Assembly (NCBI RefSeq): GCF_900182955.1
Contig: NZ_FXUL01000025.1
Coordinates: forward strand, 1-64,000
Direction of reading: 5' to 3'
Source of the DNA: Noviherbaspirillum suwonense
Lineage (GTDB): Bacteria; Pseudomonadota; Gammaproteobacteria; Burkholderiales; Burkholderiaceae_D
Length of the DNA: 64,000 nt
Under the pieces are notes generated by a model. The model was given only the letters and a program-made list of their open reading frames with translations. It ran no database searches and was not told where the DNA came from. This document shows positions 45,101-53,106 of this stretch, one piece after another. A program made the position numbers and the translations under genes. The first letter of the stretch is position 1; each line of letters starts with the position of its first letter.

Positions 45101-46015
45101 AAAGTCGCCCTGCGCAAGGAACGGGTGGAACTGCACCGGATCGTCGCCAATGCCGTCGAGACCAGCCTGCCGCTGATGGAAGCCGCCGGCCACCACCTGA
45201 CGATCGACATGACCGAGGAAGTGCTGGCGCTCGATGGCGACCCGGTCAGGCTGTCGCAGGTCCTCAGCAACCTGTTGAACAATGCCGCCAAGTACACCCC
45301 GAACGGCGGTCGCATCGACATAACCGCCTATCGCGTCGGGTCCGAAGCAGTTGTCTCGGTCACCGATACCGGGGTCGGGATACCGGCGGAATCCCTGCCG
45401 GAAGTGTTTGAAATGTTCACCCAGGTCGGACGCAACATGGAGCGCTCGCAAGGCGGGCTCGGGATCGGCCTGTCGCTGGCGCACCGGCTCATCGAGCTGC
45501 ATGGCGGAGCGATATCCGCGGTCAGCGCCGGCAGCGGACGCGGCAGCGTCTTTACCGTGCGCCTGCCGCTTGCCGCCGATGCGGGTCCGGCGCCGCTCTC
45601 CTCCGTTCCGGGCGCGGCCGGCGCCGATAGCGCCGCCACCGGCTTGCGGGTGCTGGTGGTGGACGACAATACGGACGCCGCCCAGAGCCTTGCCGAGCTG
45701 CTCGATCTGAGCGGGCATGCGACGCTCGTGGTCGACAACGGCCATCGCGCGCTGCAGGAAGCCCAGGCATTCCGGCCAGACCTGGTGATCCTCGATATCG
45801 GCATGCCGGGCATGAACGGTTACGAGGTCGCCAAGGTCATGCGGAAGACTGCCGGCGTGGAGCACGCGGTGCTGGTGGCATTGACCGGCTGGGGAAGCGA
45901 GGCGGACCGGGCCAGGGCGCTGGAGGCCGGGTTCGACCAGCACCTGACCAAGCCGGTGGAGTTTTCCACCATCGACCGCATGCTGACGGCGGCGAGGCGT
46001 GCGAGACACCCGTAG
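42188..46015 (+). CDS. Double hybrid sensor histidine kinase/response regulator
   Basis: A 1275-residue cytoplasmic multidomain protein with no transmembrane segment. In order: an N-terminal PAS-like domain (~30-170, ILVAWGPEDIQIYNDSY), a GAF-like region (~180-340), HisKA 1 with His364 in NVSHEFRTPLS and ATPase 1 (N-box ~479). Receiver 1 has Asp686 in LLLSDVMMPRLDG; a PAS domain follows (~768-890, FRSLVDSSPAMLWITD). HisKA 2 has His915 in LAHELRNPLAP, then ATPase 2 (N-box ~1028, NLLNNAAKYT), and receiver 2 has Asp1203 in VILDIGMPGMNGYE. All phosphorelay residues are intact. The GTG start 42188 has GGAG eight bases upstream. No HPt or separate regulator is adjacent, so outputs are unknown. A shared terminator follows. 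Confidence 0.9.
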   Translation: MQENTKAASVQMSPSDDLNWLSGGGEMGALIRSMDWSSTPLGPVETWPQSLRTSVSLCLSSTFPILVAWGPEDIQIYNDSYRPICGAKHPESMGQNFKICWATALPVVGDAFDRAHRGEGTYIRDQRMFLDRNGYLEEAFMTFSFSPIRDESGNVGGIFHPITENTDQVLGARRTQSLRDLSVQLNRAKTIGELGGLLSSEHPNLLPDLPFILFYKAAPDGVLHLCANAGLPADAPLAPPTVDSSADGGWPFAAAARSRAIEEVPDLERRFGRVDCGPYPEAPTSALILPISVAGMEQPYGYVVAGVSARRALDAEYRSFYELLMNTVNTAVGNITAYEQEQKRAEALAEIDRAKTAFFSNVSHEFRTPLSLIFGPLDDSLTDPEEPLGPRQRARLEVTHRNALRLLKLVNSLLDFSKIEAGRAQAVYAPLDLSRLTLDLTSVFRSAMEKAGLDFDVAVSDLPEPVHVDRDMWEKIVFNLLSNAFKFTMQGAVQVRLERHGNAARLSVRDTGSGIPDAELPRVFERFHRVEGAQGRSFEGTGIGLALLQELVKLHGGHIHVESRVGVGSVFYVDIPFGTSHLPAAHIAATPADERAGGAIGAAFVEEALRWLPEDAATRPADPGVAEAPAAAGRQRARVLVVDDNSDMRNYVKGLLERDMVVETCADGEDALAAVLRKPPDLLLSDVMMPRLDGFGLLKKIRATEAISHVPVILLSARAGEEARIEGLQAGADDYLVKPFAANELLARVKKQIDQSRERRSARKALEESEAYFRSLVDSSPAMLWITDASGRCTYLSKRWFEYTGRKPADGPFLNWLQSVHPEEQQRVARVFMAANSEHAPFVLDYRSRRHDGEFRWVIDSGAPRFDADGSFLGYIGSVIDVHERKGAEQKLQLLADELFETNRRKSEFLATLAHELRNPLAPIRNGLEVMRLTAGNTTAWNKVRDMMERQVFHMVHLVDDLLDVARISSGKVALRKERVELHRIVANAVETSLPLMEAAGHHLTIDMTEEVLALDGDPVRLSQVLSNLLNNAAKYTPNGGRIDITAYRVGSEAVVSVTDTGVGIPAESLPEVFEMFTQVGRNMERSQGGLGIGLSLAHRLIELHGGAISAVSAGSGRGSVFTVRLPLAADAGPAPLSSVPGAAGADSAATGLRVLVVDDNTDAAQSLAELLDLSGHATLVVDNGHRALQEAQAFRPDLVILDIGMPGMNGYEVAKVMRKTAGVEHAVLVALTGWGSEADRARALEAGFDQHLTKPVEFSTIDRMLTAARRARHP

Positions 46016-46053
46016 CTGGCCAGGCCGCCAGTCGCATCCGGGGTTGCCAATGC

Positions 46054-46080
46054 AAAAAGCCCGCACGCAGCGGGCTTTCC
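46054..46080. terminator. Bidirectional rho-independent terminator
   Basis: AAAGCCCGC, loop ACGCA and GCGGGCTTT form a symmetric hairpin flanked by an A-run on the left and T-run on the right. It lies between the convergent hybrid kinase and ice-binding-protein genes and can end both. Confidence 0.85.
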
Positions 46081-46099
46081 GAGGGTGTAGCTGGACTGC

Positions 46100-46918
46100 T
46101 TACGCGTTCCTGCGCTTTGCTGACTGGCGGCGCGATGCGGCAACGCCAATGAGACCAATCCCCAGAAGGGCCAGAGGCGCCGGCTCGGGAATGGCCTGTC
46201 CATTTCCCGAATCAGGGGCGGTGGCGCAACTGGTCGATATCGTGTTCGTATCCATCGTCACGGCGCCGTTTAAGGCCAGCGCCCTACCGCAGCGTATCGA
46301 AGCGCTGTTGTTCAGCGTAATGCTCTGGTTCGCAAGAATGCTGCCTTCGAACAGGCTGCCGGTCCCAAGCGTGGCTGAGCTTCCAACCTGAAAGAAGACG
46401 CTGGCATTCGTCCCGCCGTTGATGAGGTCAAGGACGGCGCTGCTGGCAGTCGTCAATGCGGTTCCGATCTGGAATACGAACAGCGCACCGGGATCGTTCA
46501 TCGCGTCAAGAACGAGATTGCCCGTCAGGTAAGCGTCTGAATCAAACCGATACACACCCGGCAGAAGGACGCCCACGCTCCCCAGGTCCTGTCCGCTTAA
46601 ATTAACGGACTGGGCGGATGACTGCGCTGCCAGGAAGTTGTATGCAGCAAGCGCATCGAACTGTGCTTGCTGTGCGACCGAGTCGGTGTTGTGCACCGTG
46701 CCTGTGATGTCAATGCTGCCCAATCCGGTGATCGAGGCGCCGGGTGACAGACCGAGATCACCATTGATCATAGTGAGACCAGTATTACTGATGGTCGAAG
46801 CGCCTGATACCGCAAAGCTTTCGGCGGATCCGAGGATTGAGTCTGCAAGCGCGGGAGCAGAGCTGAAGGCAAGTGCGGCAAGGAGCGCGGCCGCTGATGT
46901 CATTCCAAAGGTGTGCAT
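46100..46918 (-). CDS. Ice-binding-like (DUF3494) protein with PEP-CTERM sorting signal
   Basis: A 272-residue secreted protein. Signal peptide ([15 protein letters not shown]) to about residue 25, then the DUF3494 beta-helix: [59 protein letters not shown] and [20 protein letters not shown]. The C-terminus is a PEP-CTERM tag ([19 protein letters not shown] followed by RR), which exosortase would cleave after export, probably placing the protein in the extracellular matrix. DUF3494 includes ice-binding proteins and matrix adhesins; ice binding is not proven here. A sigma-54-like promoter lies at 47025-47041. No exosortase gene is in the window. Confidence 0.85.
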   Translation of the reverse strand: MHTFGMTSAAALLAALAFSSAPALADSILGSAESFAVSGASTISNTGLTMINGDLGLSPGASITGLGSIDITGTVHNTDSVAQQAQFDALAAYNFLAAQSSAQSVNLSGQDLGSVGVLLPGVYRFDSDAYLTGNLVLDAMNDPGALFVFQIGTALTTASSAVLDLINGGTNASVFFQVGSSATLGTGSLFEGSILANQSITLNNSASIRCGRALALNGAVTMDTNTISTSCATAPDSGNGQAIPEPAPLALLGIGLIGVAASRRQSAKRRNA

Positions 46919-47024
46919 GTAATCTCTTATCTGGCGCTCGGCTTATTGCCGGCTTGTCGTCGAGCTCGATTTAACTACACGCTTAATCACATATAGCCCT
47001 GCTTCTTACTAATTCCTTCCCTCT

Positions 47025-47041
47025 AGCAATTATTGAGCCCA
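47025..47041 (-). promoter_or_regulatory. Sigma-54-like promoter upstream of the ice-binding PEP-CTERM gene
   Basis: On the minus strand TGGGCTCAATAATTGCT has GG and GC separated by ten bases and matches the -24/-12 consensus TGGCAC-N5-TTGCW well at the -12 box. It lies ~107 bases before the gene start. The rest of the 403-base gap (46919-47321) is AT-rich; nothing else is recognised. Confidence 0.5.
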
Positions 47042-47321
47042 GGAAAATTACTTATAAACATCAAACAGTTACGAATTTAATCCCGCGAATTTCCAGTGAA
47101 GTGTAAATTATTCTGACAAGACTTTTTAATGATGTCCTCAGACGACAGTCTGATCGGCTAGGCCCTGAACCTGCCAAAGAGTCGCGCTAAGCTGCCAAGG
47201 CGGGCGCTGGCGGCATTGCCCAGGCGTGATGCGCCCATTGCCGTCGTGGAGACAAATGGGGCGCCATTAATGCTGAGGCGCCCCTGGGGTAACCAAAAGA
47301 TACGGGTGATCGTGGATCGAC

Positions 47322-47741
47322 TCAGGCTGGCGTCGGCTGCATGCCGCGTCTGGTTTCAAGGCGCTGGGCGAAACGCTCCCAGGCCCGGTCGTGATACGGA
47401 AGCAGAAGCATATTGCAGGCTGGCTCGAGCACAACGGCGAGGCCGCCGAACGCAGCCGAGCCGGTAGCCCAATACATCACGGCAAAAGCCACCCCCATGT
47501 GCATGCCGGCCTGGCTGAGCTTTTCGGTGGCAAGGAAGGTGACCCGTCTTGCGGAAGGCTGTCCGGCGCGGACCTTCGCCCAGGCGCGCGCGTGGAGCGG
47601 CAGCAGCACCACGTTGATCATCGGTTCGAGCAACGCGGCAAGTCCGCCAAAGGCCACCGAACCGGTCAGGAAATACATGATGCCGAAGGCGATGCCCATG
47701 TGCGTGACGACCTGGCTGACTGTTCTTGCTGCAATGACCAT
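47322..47741 (-). CDS. Small membrane protein with two DUF2061 repeats
   Basis: A 139-residue protein made of two copies of a ~55-residue module: RTVSQVVTHMGIAFGIMYFL, then TGSVAFGGLAALLEP and a tail LPLHARAW (residues ~6-55), and EKLSQAGMHMGVAFAVMYWA, then TGSAAFGGLAVVLEP and LPYHDRAW (~72-121). Each holds two hydrophobic helices. This is DUF2061, a small predicted inner-membrane family of unknown function. The tandem form suggests internal duplication. ATG 47741 follows ACGGGAGGATCAG. It stands alone; function is unknown. Confidence 0.8.
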   Translation of the reverse strand: MVIAARTVSQVVTHMGIAFGIMYFLTGSVAFGGLAALLEPMINVVLLPLHARAWAKVRAGQPSARRVTFLATEKLSQAGMHMGVAFAVMYWATGSAAFGGLAVVLEPACNMLLLPYHDRAWERFAQRLETRRGMQPTPA

Positions 47742-48352
47742 CTGATCCTCCCGTTGATTGTTCTGGACTATTGGGACAGATGATAATTATTCTCATTAAA
47801 TAGTTCTAATTGATTGATGCTAGGAAGTTCATAGGGTTGCTCTATATCGTCAATGCCTGGATTTCGGATGCCGGCACTGCCAAGTGTGTGAATCTGTTCC
47901 TGCGCCGGGCGTCGTCATGGGGAACAAGGCCACATACAGCCACTCATGGGTCTTGGGGCGCCGCTTGGGAAATAGGTGAATCTGCAAAACTTGCGTTCTG
48001 GGTACACCAAGCAGCCTGTCCAGGAAACGGTGCGTGCTCTTAGCCAGTCCGGCGGTAAACGCTTTACTTGATAACGAAGTCAATGCACGGTTCATTAGCC
48101 TGCAATGGCGCGGTCCACGGCAAAAGCTGTGAATGACCTGTGCATGGCGCGGACGGGTTTCCTGTGGACAGTGCGTTGGAAAGGAATGTGCATATGCGGC
48201 CCGACCGGTTTTTATGCAAGATGATATTTATGCTTTAAATCAAGTACTTGATCGAACTTCCCCATACATATCCACAGGCTTACGCACCAATTCTGTGTGT
48301 AACTTCTGCCTTATTTTTAGGCACTGCTTCAGATACCGAATAATGCGGACGC
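47742..48352. other. Non-coding gap, about 610 bases
   Basis: No open frame here has a recognisable domain or ribosome site. One minus-strand frame (47850-48095) contains HLFPKRRPKTHEWLYVALFP, which I cannot assign. I see no RNA gene or repeat. Confidence 0.35.
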
Positions 48353-48377
48353 AAAAAAGCCCGCATGCGGCGGGCTT
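48353..48377 (-). terminator. Rho-independent terminator of the 48398-48964 gene
   Basis: On the minus strand GCCCGC and GCGGGC form a hairpin with a five-base loop followed by TTTTTT. It lies 21 bases after the stop of the PEP-CTERM gene and is similar to the terminator at 46054-46080. Confidence 0.85.
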
Positions 48378-48397
48378 CGATGGCGCAGTTCAACTGC

Positions 48398-48964
48398 TTA
48401 TCCGTTCTTGCTTCTTGCTAACCTGCGGCGCGATGCGGCGAAGCCAAACAGGCCAAGGCAAAGCAGGGCAACGGTAGCTGGTTCTGGAACGGCTGCAACG
48501 TCTAGCGACAAAATGTTGCCGGTTCCGAAAGGTAGCCCTACAAAATTAATCCGAATCGTATTTGCATCAAAAAATATTCTGGAGCTATCAAAACCTGCTA
48601 GCGTACTTGAATCGTTGATCGTCACCGAATTAAAGTCAGGGATTGTCCCATTGACGTCCGTGAGGACAAATCCATTAAACGGTACATTGCCGCCAAAATT
48701 CCCATTGCTACCGAAATTAAGCAGCAGATTTGTATCCGAAATATCGAGGCTTGCGATGTTATCCACAATATTCGGTATTTCCACACCGGTGCGCACCAAA
48801 ACACTAGAAGGATAGGGCGTAGTGCCGGTAGCAGGATAGTGAACCCCAACCGTTGGATAGTTGTAGTCATATCCCAGAGTTTGCCCCTCAAGTACAGCAG
48901 CATGCACTGCTCCAGAAAGCAGGAATGTAGTGGCAACAATTTTCAGTTTGATAGTAAGTCTCAT
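48398..48964 (-). CDS. PEP-CTERM sorting-domain protein, function unknown
   Basis: A 188-residue secreted protein. Signal peptide MRLTIKLKIVATTFLLSGAV to about residue 22; a beta-rich mature part without a recognised domain (TLGYDYNYPTVGVHYPATG; NIASLDISDTNLLLNFGSNG); C-terminal tag VPEPATVALLCLGLFGFAA followed by SRRR. The tag directs exosortase-dependent sorting to the outside. A very good sigma-54 promoter match lies 38 bases upstream, and a terminator follows, so this is a monocistronic unit. ATG 48964 follows GAGGAGACCAAG. Confidence 0.85.
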   Translation of the reverse strand: MRLTIKLKIVATTFLLSGAVHAAVLEGQTLGYDYNYPTVGVHYPATGTTPYPSSVLVRTGVEIPNIVDNIASLDISDTNLLLNFGSNGNFGGNVPFNGFVLTDVNGTIPDFNSVTINDSSTLAGFDSSRIFFDANTIRINFVGLPFGTGNILSLDVAAVPEPATVALLCLGLFGFAASRRRLARSKNG

Positions 48965-49001
48965 CTTGGTCTCCTCGGTTTAAATTCAATAAGTTCAGAA
49001 T

Positions 49002-49017
49002 AGCAACTTACATACCA
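49002..49017 (-). promoter_or_regulatory. Sigma-54 (-24/-12) promoter of the 48398-48964 PEP-CTERM gene
   Basis: On the minus strand TGGTATGTAAGTTGCT has TGG, eight bases, then TTGCT, giving the GG-N10-GC spacing required by RpoN. It lies 38 bases before the start codon, compatible with a short leader. RpoN with the PrsK/PrsR system is known to control PEP-CTERM genes in exosortase-bearing bacteria. Confidence 0.6.
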
Positions 49018-49655
49018 TAGAGAAATAATTCTTTTAAATCAATTACTTAACTTTTTAACAACTATTCCCACGTCCTCGACTGTCAGAATTGTCGACACGC
49101 AATTATTGGGGTTAAAGTGATGGATAGGAAATAGATGCTAGCGCAAACAGACAGATTGGGCTTCCCAACATCCAACTTAGCTCCGTTGCGTATTGAGCCG
49201 GCGCCAAGAGCGTGCACTAGGTTACGCGCTGAAAAGTGATTCCAGATACTTGTAGACTGGTCGGGCGAACGGGAAAAAAATCAGGATGAGAAATCCCACT
49301 GAAAACAAAACCAGAAGAATGGCCAAAATGAATCTGACAAGTCTCATACTATAAATAATATCAAAATTGCATCTTTGCACGGGATTTTTCTGGCTCGGCG
49401 CTGGATGCTGTATCAGGTCGGCGCCGAAAATCAGCAGACGGTAAATCAGCTAAGCGGCTTTAACAAGTTCTCGTGCCATTCGGCCTAAGGCCAAGTTAGC
49501 TCCGGTTACGACACTATCCCTAGCGGGCAGAGAACCGTTACGGCGTAACGATTCTTTCCCGTCCGAATTTGACCGTTTATGGCATTCCATATAAACATGC
49601 AATTTATACAAAGGAAAAAAATCCCACGCTAGGCGAGCTTCCAACTACAGGTTGA
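49018..49655. other. AT-rich gap, about 640 bases
   Basis: No recognised gene. A minus-strand frame 49450-49644 has no domain signature. The region is clearly more AT-rich than the chromosome around it. Confidence 0.35.
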
Positions 49656-50351
49656 CTAGTTAGGCGTTGTTGCTTTTAATGATTTGCAACGGGAAGTAGC
49701 GAGATAAACTAAGCCGAGACCAACTAAAAAAAAGCTACTTGGTTCAGGCAGAGCATTCACGAACGATACGTCGAATGAACTGCTGATGACCTGAGACCCG
49801 GATGATACAAAGGTTAAAAGGTCGCCTGATGGCGAAGCTAATGTAAAAGAAGTAGACGTACCCGACGTCGATACAATGAAGTCTCCGCAATTGGTACTAC
49901 AATATAGCGCTTGGCCAGACGCAATCAAACGATCATCGCTTGATTTAAAAGTGTTCCACTCGGTAGAACCGTTTATTGGGTGGTCAAAAATGGTGTCGAG
50001 ATTTGTGTCCAGATAGATAACGAAGCTGTGTCCATCTATAAGATGGAACAACGTTGAAGCGCCTGTTTGACTGTACGTACCATTAGCTTCATAGAGGCCA
50101 TAAAGACCGTAGTAATCCCCTTCTGCCTGCCAAACCAAGGATGAACTGAAAGTGCCGCCGGTTCCAACTAGTTCACCAATGCTAGAAAATCTCTGAACGG
50201 AATGACCCGTAATTTTGTCAACGGATATCCTTGTGGGTGGCGCGCCATAAACGAGTGCCTCAGTCACGAGGAGACTCGAGTAACTTTGCGCCACTGCTGT
50301 CGAGCTTATAAGTGCAAGAATGGACGCCGCTGTCATGATTTTTCTAAGCAT
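49656..50351 (-). CDS. PEP-CTERM protein related to flocculation-associated PepA
   Basis: A 231-residue secreted protein. Signal peptide MTAASILALISSTAVAQS near the start. The mature part carries ISVDKITGHSVQRFSSIGEL, YYGLYGLYEANGTYSQTG and FVIYLDTNLDTIFDHP. These align with the pseudogene fragment at 52334-52833 and, as I recall it, with the flocculation-associated PEP-CTERM protein PepA of Zoogloea. The C-terminal tag is LPEPSSFFLVGLGLVYLAT followed by SRCKS. A disulphide pair may form at CSTNC. PepA helps hold flocs together through exopolysaccharide. ATG 50351 is used. No sigma-54 match was found upstream. Confidence 0.75.
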   Translation of the reverse strand: MLRKIMTAASILALISSTAVAQSYSSLLVTEALVYGAPPTRISVDKITGHSVQRFSSIGELVGTGGTFSSSLVWQAEGDYYGLYGLYEANGTYSQTGASTLFHLIDGHSFVIYLDTNLDTIFDHPINGSTEWNTFKSSDDRLIASGQALYCSTNCGDFIVSTSGTSTSFTLASPSGDLLTFVSSGSQVISSSFDVSFVNALPEPSSFFLVGLGLVYLATSRCKSLKATTPN

Positions 50352-50580
50352 AGAATTTTAATAAGTGAATGCAAAAAATGTTTTTATATAAACTTCTTTT
50401 GAAATAATAAAACTCAACCAATTCAACGGATTAGAATAAACTCGGGCGGACAAAATTTATTACCGCAGATATTGCTTGCAGGCACTTTCATGTCTCCGAT
50501 ATCGACTGTATCGATATAAAAAGGTACACGCTCAGCGAACTTTGAGATGTAACTCGCCTAGTGATGCATTCCGGTTCTTT

Positions 50581-51189
50581 CTACCTGCGACGCTTTGCTG
50601 CGACGCTGAGTAGGCCGAGACCTAGCAAGGCAAACGAGGTTGGTTCTGATACTGGATTTGAATTAGTAAATTTATATTTGACCGGACTGCCGGTATAGAA
50701 AATACTGTTTGAAAAATAATGAAATGAGTTGTTCTACGGTGTAGTAGTCCATTCCAACCCTGTTACTAATGCAGTCCCAAAATCAACTTCCAAACCATGT
50801 ACGTGGAATTCGCTAAATGTCGTACCGATGTAGACTTTAGTCCAAATACCATCCAACTCAAGGTCCAGCATCCCCACGGAAGCACTGCCATCATGGCTAT
50901 GGTACTCAGCAGTGCATAAACCACCACACGCAACGTACAAATCAGAAGCAATTACTTTAAGATGGCTTGCTTGAATAGCATCAACCGTCAATGATGATGT
51001 ATCGAAATCGGCAGCGCCGGTCCATTCAACATTTACCGCAAAGGCTGCATTCACCAGCAGCACGCTTGCCACAAGACCAGACTTAATAACGCTCTTAGCT
51101 ACTAGCAAGTTTAGTTTTTCACTTTGGGTTTCCAAGTGCGAGAAATCTTTAGTTTTTCTACCTAGCAATAACCATGCCGAAGTTTCCAA
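50581..51189 (-). pseudogene. PEP-CTERM protein gene interrupted by an in-frame amber codon
   Basis: The frame from 51189 encodes a signal-like SGLVASVLLVNAAFA, then VNVEWTGAADFDTSSLTVD and a beta-rich region, and ends at TAG 50734-50736 after LEWTTTP. The same frame then continues open for 50 codons (NNSFHYFSNSIFYTGSPVKY...) to SEPTSFALLGLGLLSVAA followed by KRRR and a TAG at 50581, a complete PEP-CTERM tag. So one nonsense codon separates the body from its sorting signal. Without it the product would be secreted but not sorted. Either the gene is inactivated, or there is readthrough or a sequencing error. The start is uncertain: TTG 51189 gives a long N-region; a TTG near 51111 would suit a signal peptide. 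Confidence 0.75.
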
Positions 51190-51530
51190 AACAGAATAAG
51201 TCGTTGTAAATCAAATATTTGTCAATTATCAATTGCTGCAAAAAATATTACTGTAAATAAATTCGACATTGCATGACTCTTGAACCGCAGAATATTTATA
51301 AAGGAAACCTTTAAGACCATATGCAAAACGTTACTTTCGGCTTTGTTAAAATATATCGCTTTCATACCTATCTGAATTGGAAGCCTTGCGCCTACCAGCA
51401 CATGCGGGAAAGGCAAATGCCCGTATCCCTATCCGCGTACGAGTGTAAGCACTGAAGACCAGGCAACAAGGAAGCCGTGGCTCAAGCTCGGGCGCGCTCG
51501 CTAAAAGATGGATCACTGGTATGCCGATGA
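51190..51530. other. AT-rich gap
   Basis: About 340 AT-rich bases between a PEP-CTERM pseudogene and recombinase debris; no gene, repeat or clear promoter recognised. Confidence 0.35.
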
Positions 51531-51539
51531 GGGAGTATC

Positions 51540-52010
51540 AGGGAAGTCCACGCCTGCGGTCCGCCAGAGTGCTCGACCAGATCCTTGATGGCGGGACGCC
51601 CATAGGCTCGAAGCCGACCGTCTTGGACGCGATGCACTTGATGTCGGCGGCACGAGCAAGCTGCCAGGCGTCCGCAACATTCAAATGATTGCGCTGTAGT
51701 CCAGGAAACTGGGTCTGACCTTTCGCCTGCCAAGGCGATGCTGGCTATGCTCGCGGCATTTCGGCGAAATGGAGCGTGTTTGTTCTACGCGTAGTGCGCA
51801 CATAGGGCGAAAAAGAAAGGCAAGAAGCTGTGCCGTCCGACCAAGACCAGCGTGACACAGCGCAGGCAGATACTGGCCGAGCACCAGGCCAGTATTACCG
51901 TTAGGGCACTGTACCGGCAATAGGGTGTGTCTCGCTTCAGCATTGCCCGTATTGCGAAGCCAGCAGGGGCCTTGGCCCAGGTCGAACCCATTGTTGCATC
52001 GACCTGCTTG
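51540..52010 (+). pseudogene. Decayed serine recombinase (resolvase/invertase) gene
   Basis: Plus-strand fragments of a resolvase are visible in order. DRLGRDALDV (51616-51645) is the family KLDRLGRD motif. FGEMERV in the same frame (51760-51780) is the FxExER motif. After a frameshift, VTQRRQILAEHQASITVRAL is followed by YRQ, a stop, and GVSRFSIARI (~51852-51960), the C-terminal HTH. Several stops and at least one frameshift break the frame, and no catalytic serine region is found, so it is non-functional. It is debris of a mobile element in the accessory region, next to a broken PEP-CTERM gene fragment. Confidence 0.65.
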
Positions 52011-52333
52011 CGGAGCGCATCATGAGAACGGTTGCCGGGCGAGAGAGGACATACTCGGCACTAACTTGAGCCGCTACAGTTAATCTCTATAGTGACTTCT
52101 TTTAATCCTGGAACTTCATGTCGCCCTGCGCCGCTCCATGGTGCAGGCGCGTGCGCGGCTCCTTTGGGTAACGCGGGCACTGCGCCAGGGCGCTACCCTT
52201 GATGGCGATGTGTGACGCGTAACTACGCCGCTCAAAATGAAGCCGGCATTATGGATGAACCAAGGAGCCGGGATAGACTTGCTTCCTGCGTCTTCCCTAT
52301 GACTTTCTGCTTGTCGCCGGCGGGAGGCGTTGA
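52011..52333. other. Gap between recombinase and PepA-like relics
   Basis: About 320 bases. No gene, terminal inverted repeat or target duplication recognised. Confidence 0.3.
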
Positions 52334-52833
52334 CCAAAACTGCGCAGACAGTCTATTTCCCCTGACTTGACGACCCAAATCCCTGGCACTTCCAGCACGG
52401 CGAATCAATTTGTCGCCGAAAAGGTAACCGGTAACTATGTCGATATTGCCACCTTCAATCCAGACAACACATTCAGCGTCTTCACGTACTGGAAGGCAGC
52501 AGCCTGCGTTGCAAATGACGGCACCTCGCAACTCGACGCACGCCAGACCCGCCAGGGAGTTGACTACGGCATCTACGCACTGTACACCGCGAGCGGAACG
52601 GTATCGAAAAGCGGCTCGGCAACCACGTTCACCCTCGTACCTGGCACCGGCTCCCTGTCGATCTATAAAGGTCCCAACCGCGACACCGTCTTTACTGCGT
52701 CTGAACGGCCCGCCACTCCACCAGCACCGGCACCACTGGCGACATCCGGCTGGCTAGCGGCGGACCTCTGGCAGGCCAGGGCACCCTGAACTCGACATTG
52801 CAGTCGTTGCAGCAATCCCGCTGCGTGATGCTC
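52334..52833 (+). pseudogene. Fragment of a PepA-like flocculation PEP-CTERM gene, truncated and frameshifted
   Basis: The frame open from 52334 encodes NQFVAEKVTGNYVDIATFNP, then FSVFTYWKAAACVANDG and YGIYALYTASGTVSKSGSAT with FTLVPGTGSLSIYKGPN. It is homologous to the 49656-50351 protein and to PepA-type proteins. There is no signal peptide or start codon context. Around 52700-52715 the frame shifts: the family segment DIRLASGGPLAGQGTLNSTL continues in another frame to ~52830. The C-terminal PEP-CTERM tag is missing. It is plus-strand whereas the other PEP-CTERM genes are minus-strand, which fits a rearrangement near the recombinase relic. The next 270 bases contain nothing recognised. Confidence 0.65.
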
Positions 52834-53106
52834 GTTGCCCCGTCGTGTCAGGCGGGACTTTCGTGGAAACGTTGCCCGGCCATCCCTCCGCCACTTGTTT
52901 GATTGTTATGCAATGTGCAGCGCCGCGCTCGATTTGGTTATTCCGATGCATGCCCAAGCGCGCAAATCGTGTCCCGGAACCACATCAACCGCAATATTAT
53001 TGCCATGTAGAAATTTACTTATGGCAAAATAAGCGTCAAACGGACGTGGGCAACTTGCCGGGGTCCGCAACCTCGAATAAATTTCCCGGCCGGCCACTCT
53101 CAAGCG

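Noticed and set aside
47850-48095. Possible transposase remnant on the minus strand
   Set aside because: One stretch (KRRPKTHEWLYVALFP) looked protein-like, but no transposase motif or terminal repeat supports it.
49450-49644. 64-codon minus-strand open frame
   Set aside because: No domain, no ribosome site and an AT-rich non-coding setting.
52925-52980. Sigma-54-like GG-N10-GC (TGGTTATTCCGATGCA) before the adhesin operon
   Set aside because: Only the minimal spacing matches; the -12 box is ATGC and the -24 box lacks CAC, so chance is likely.
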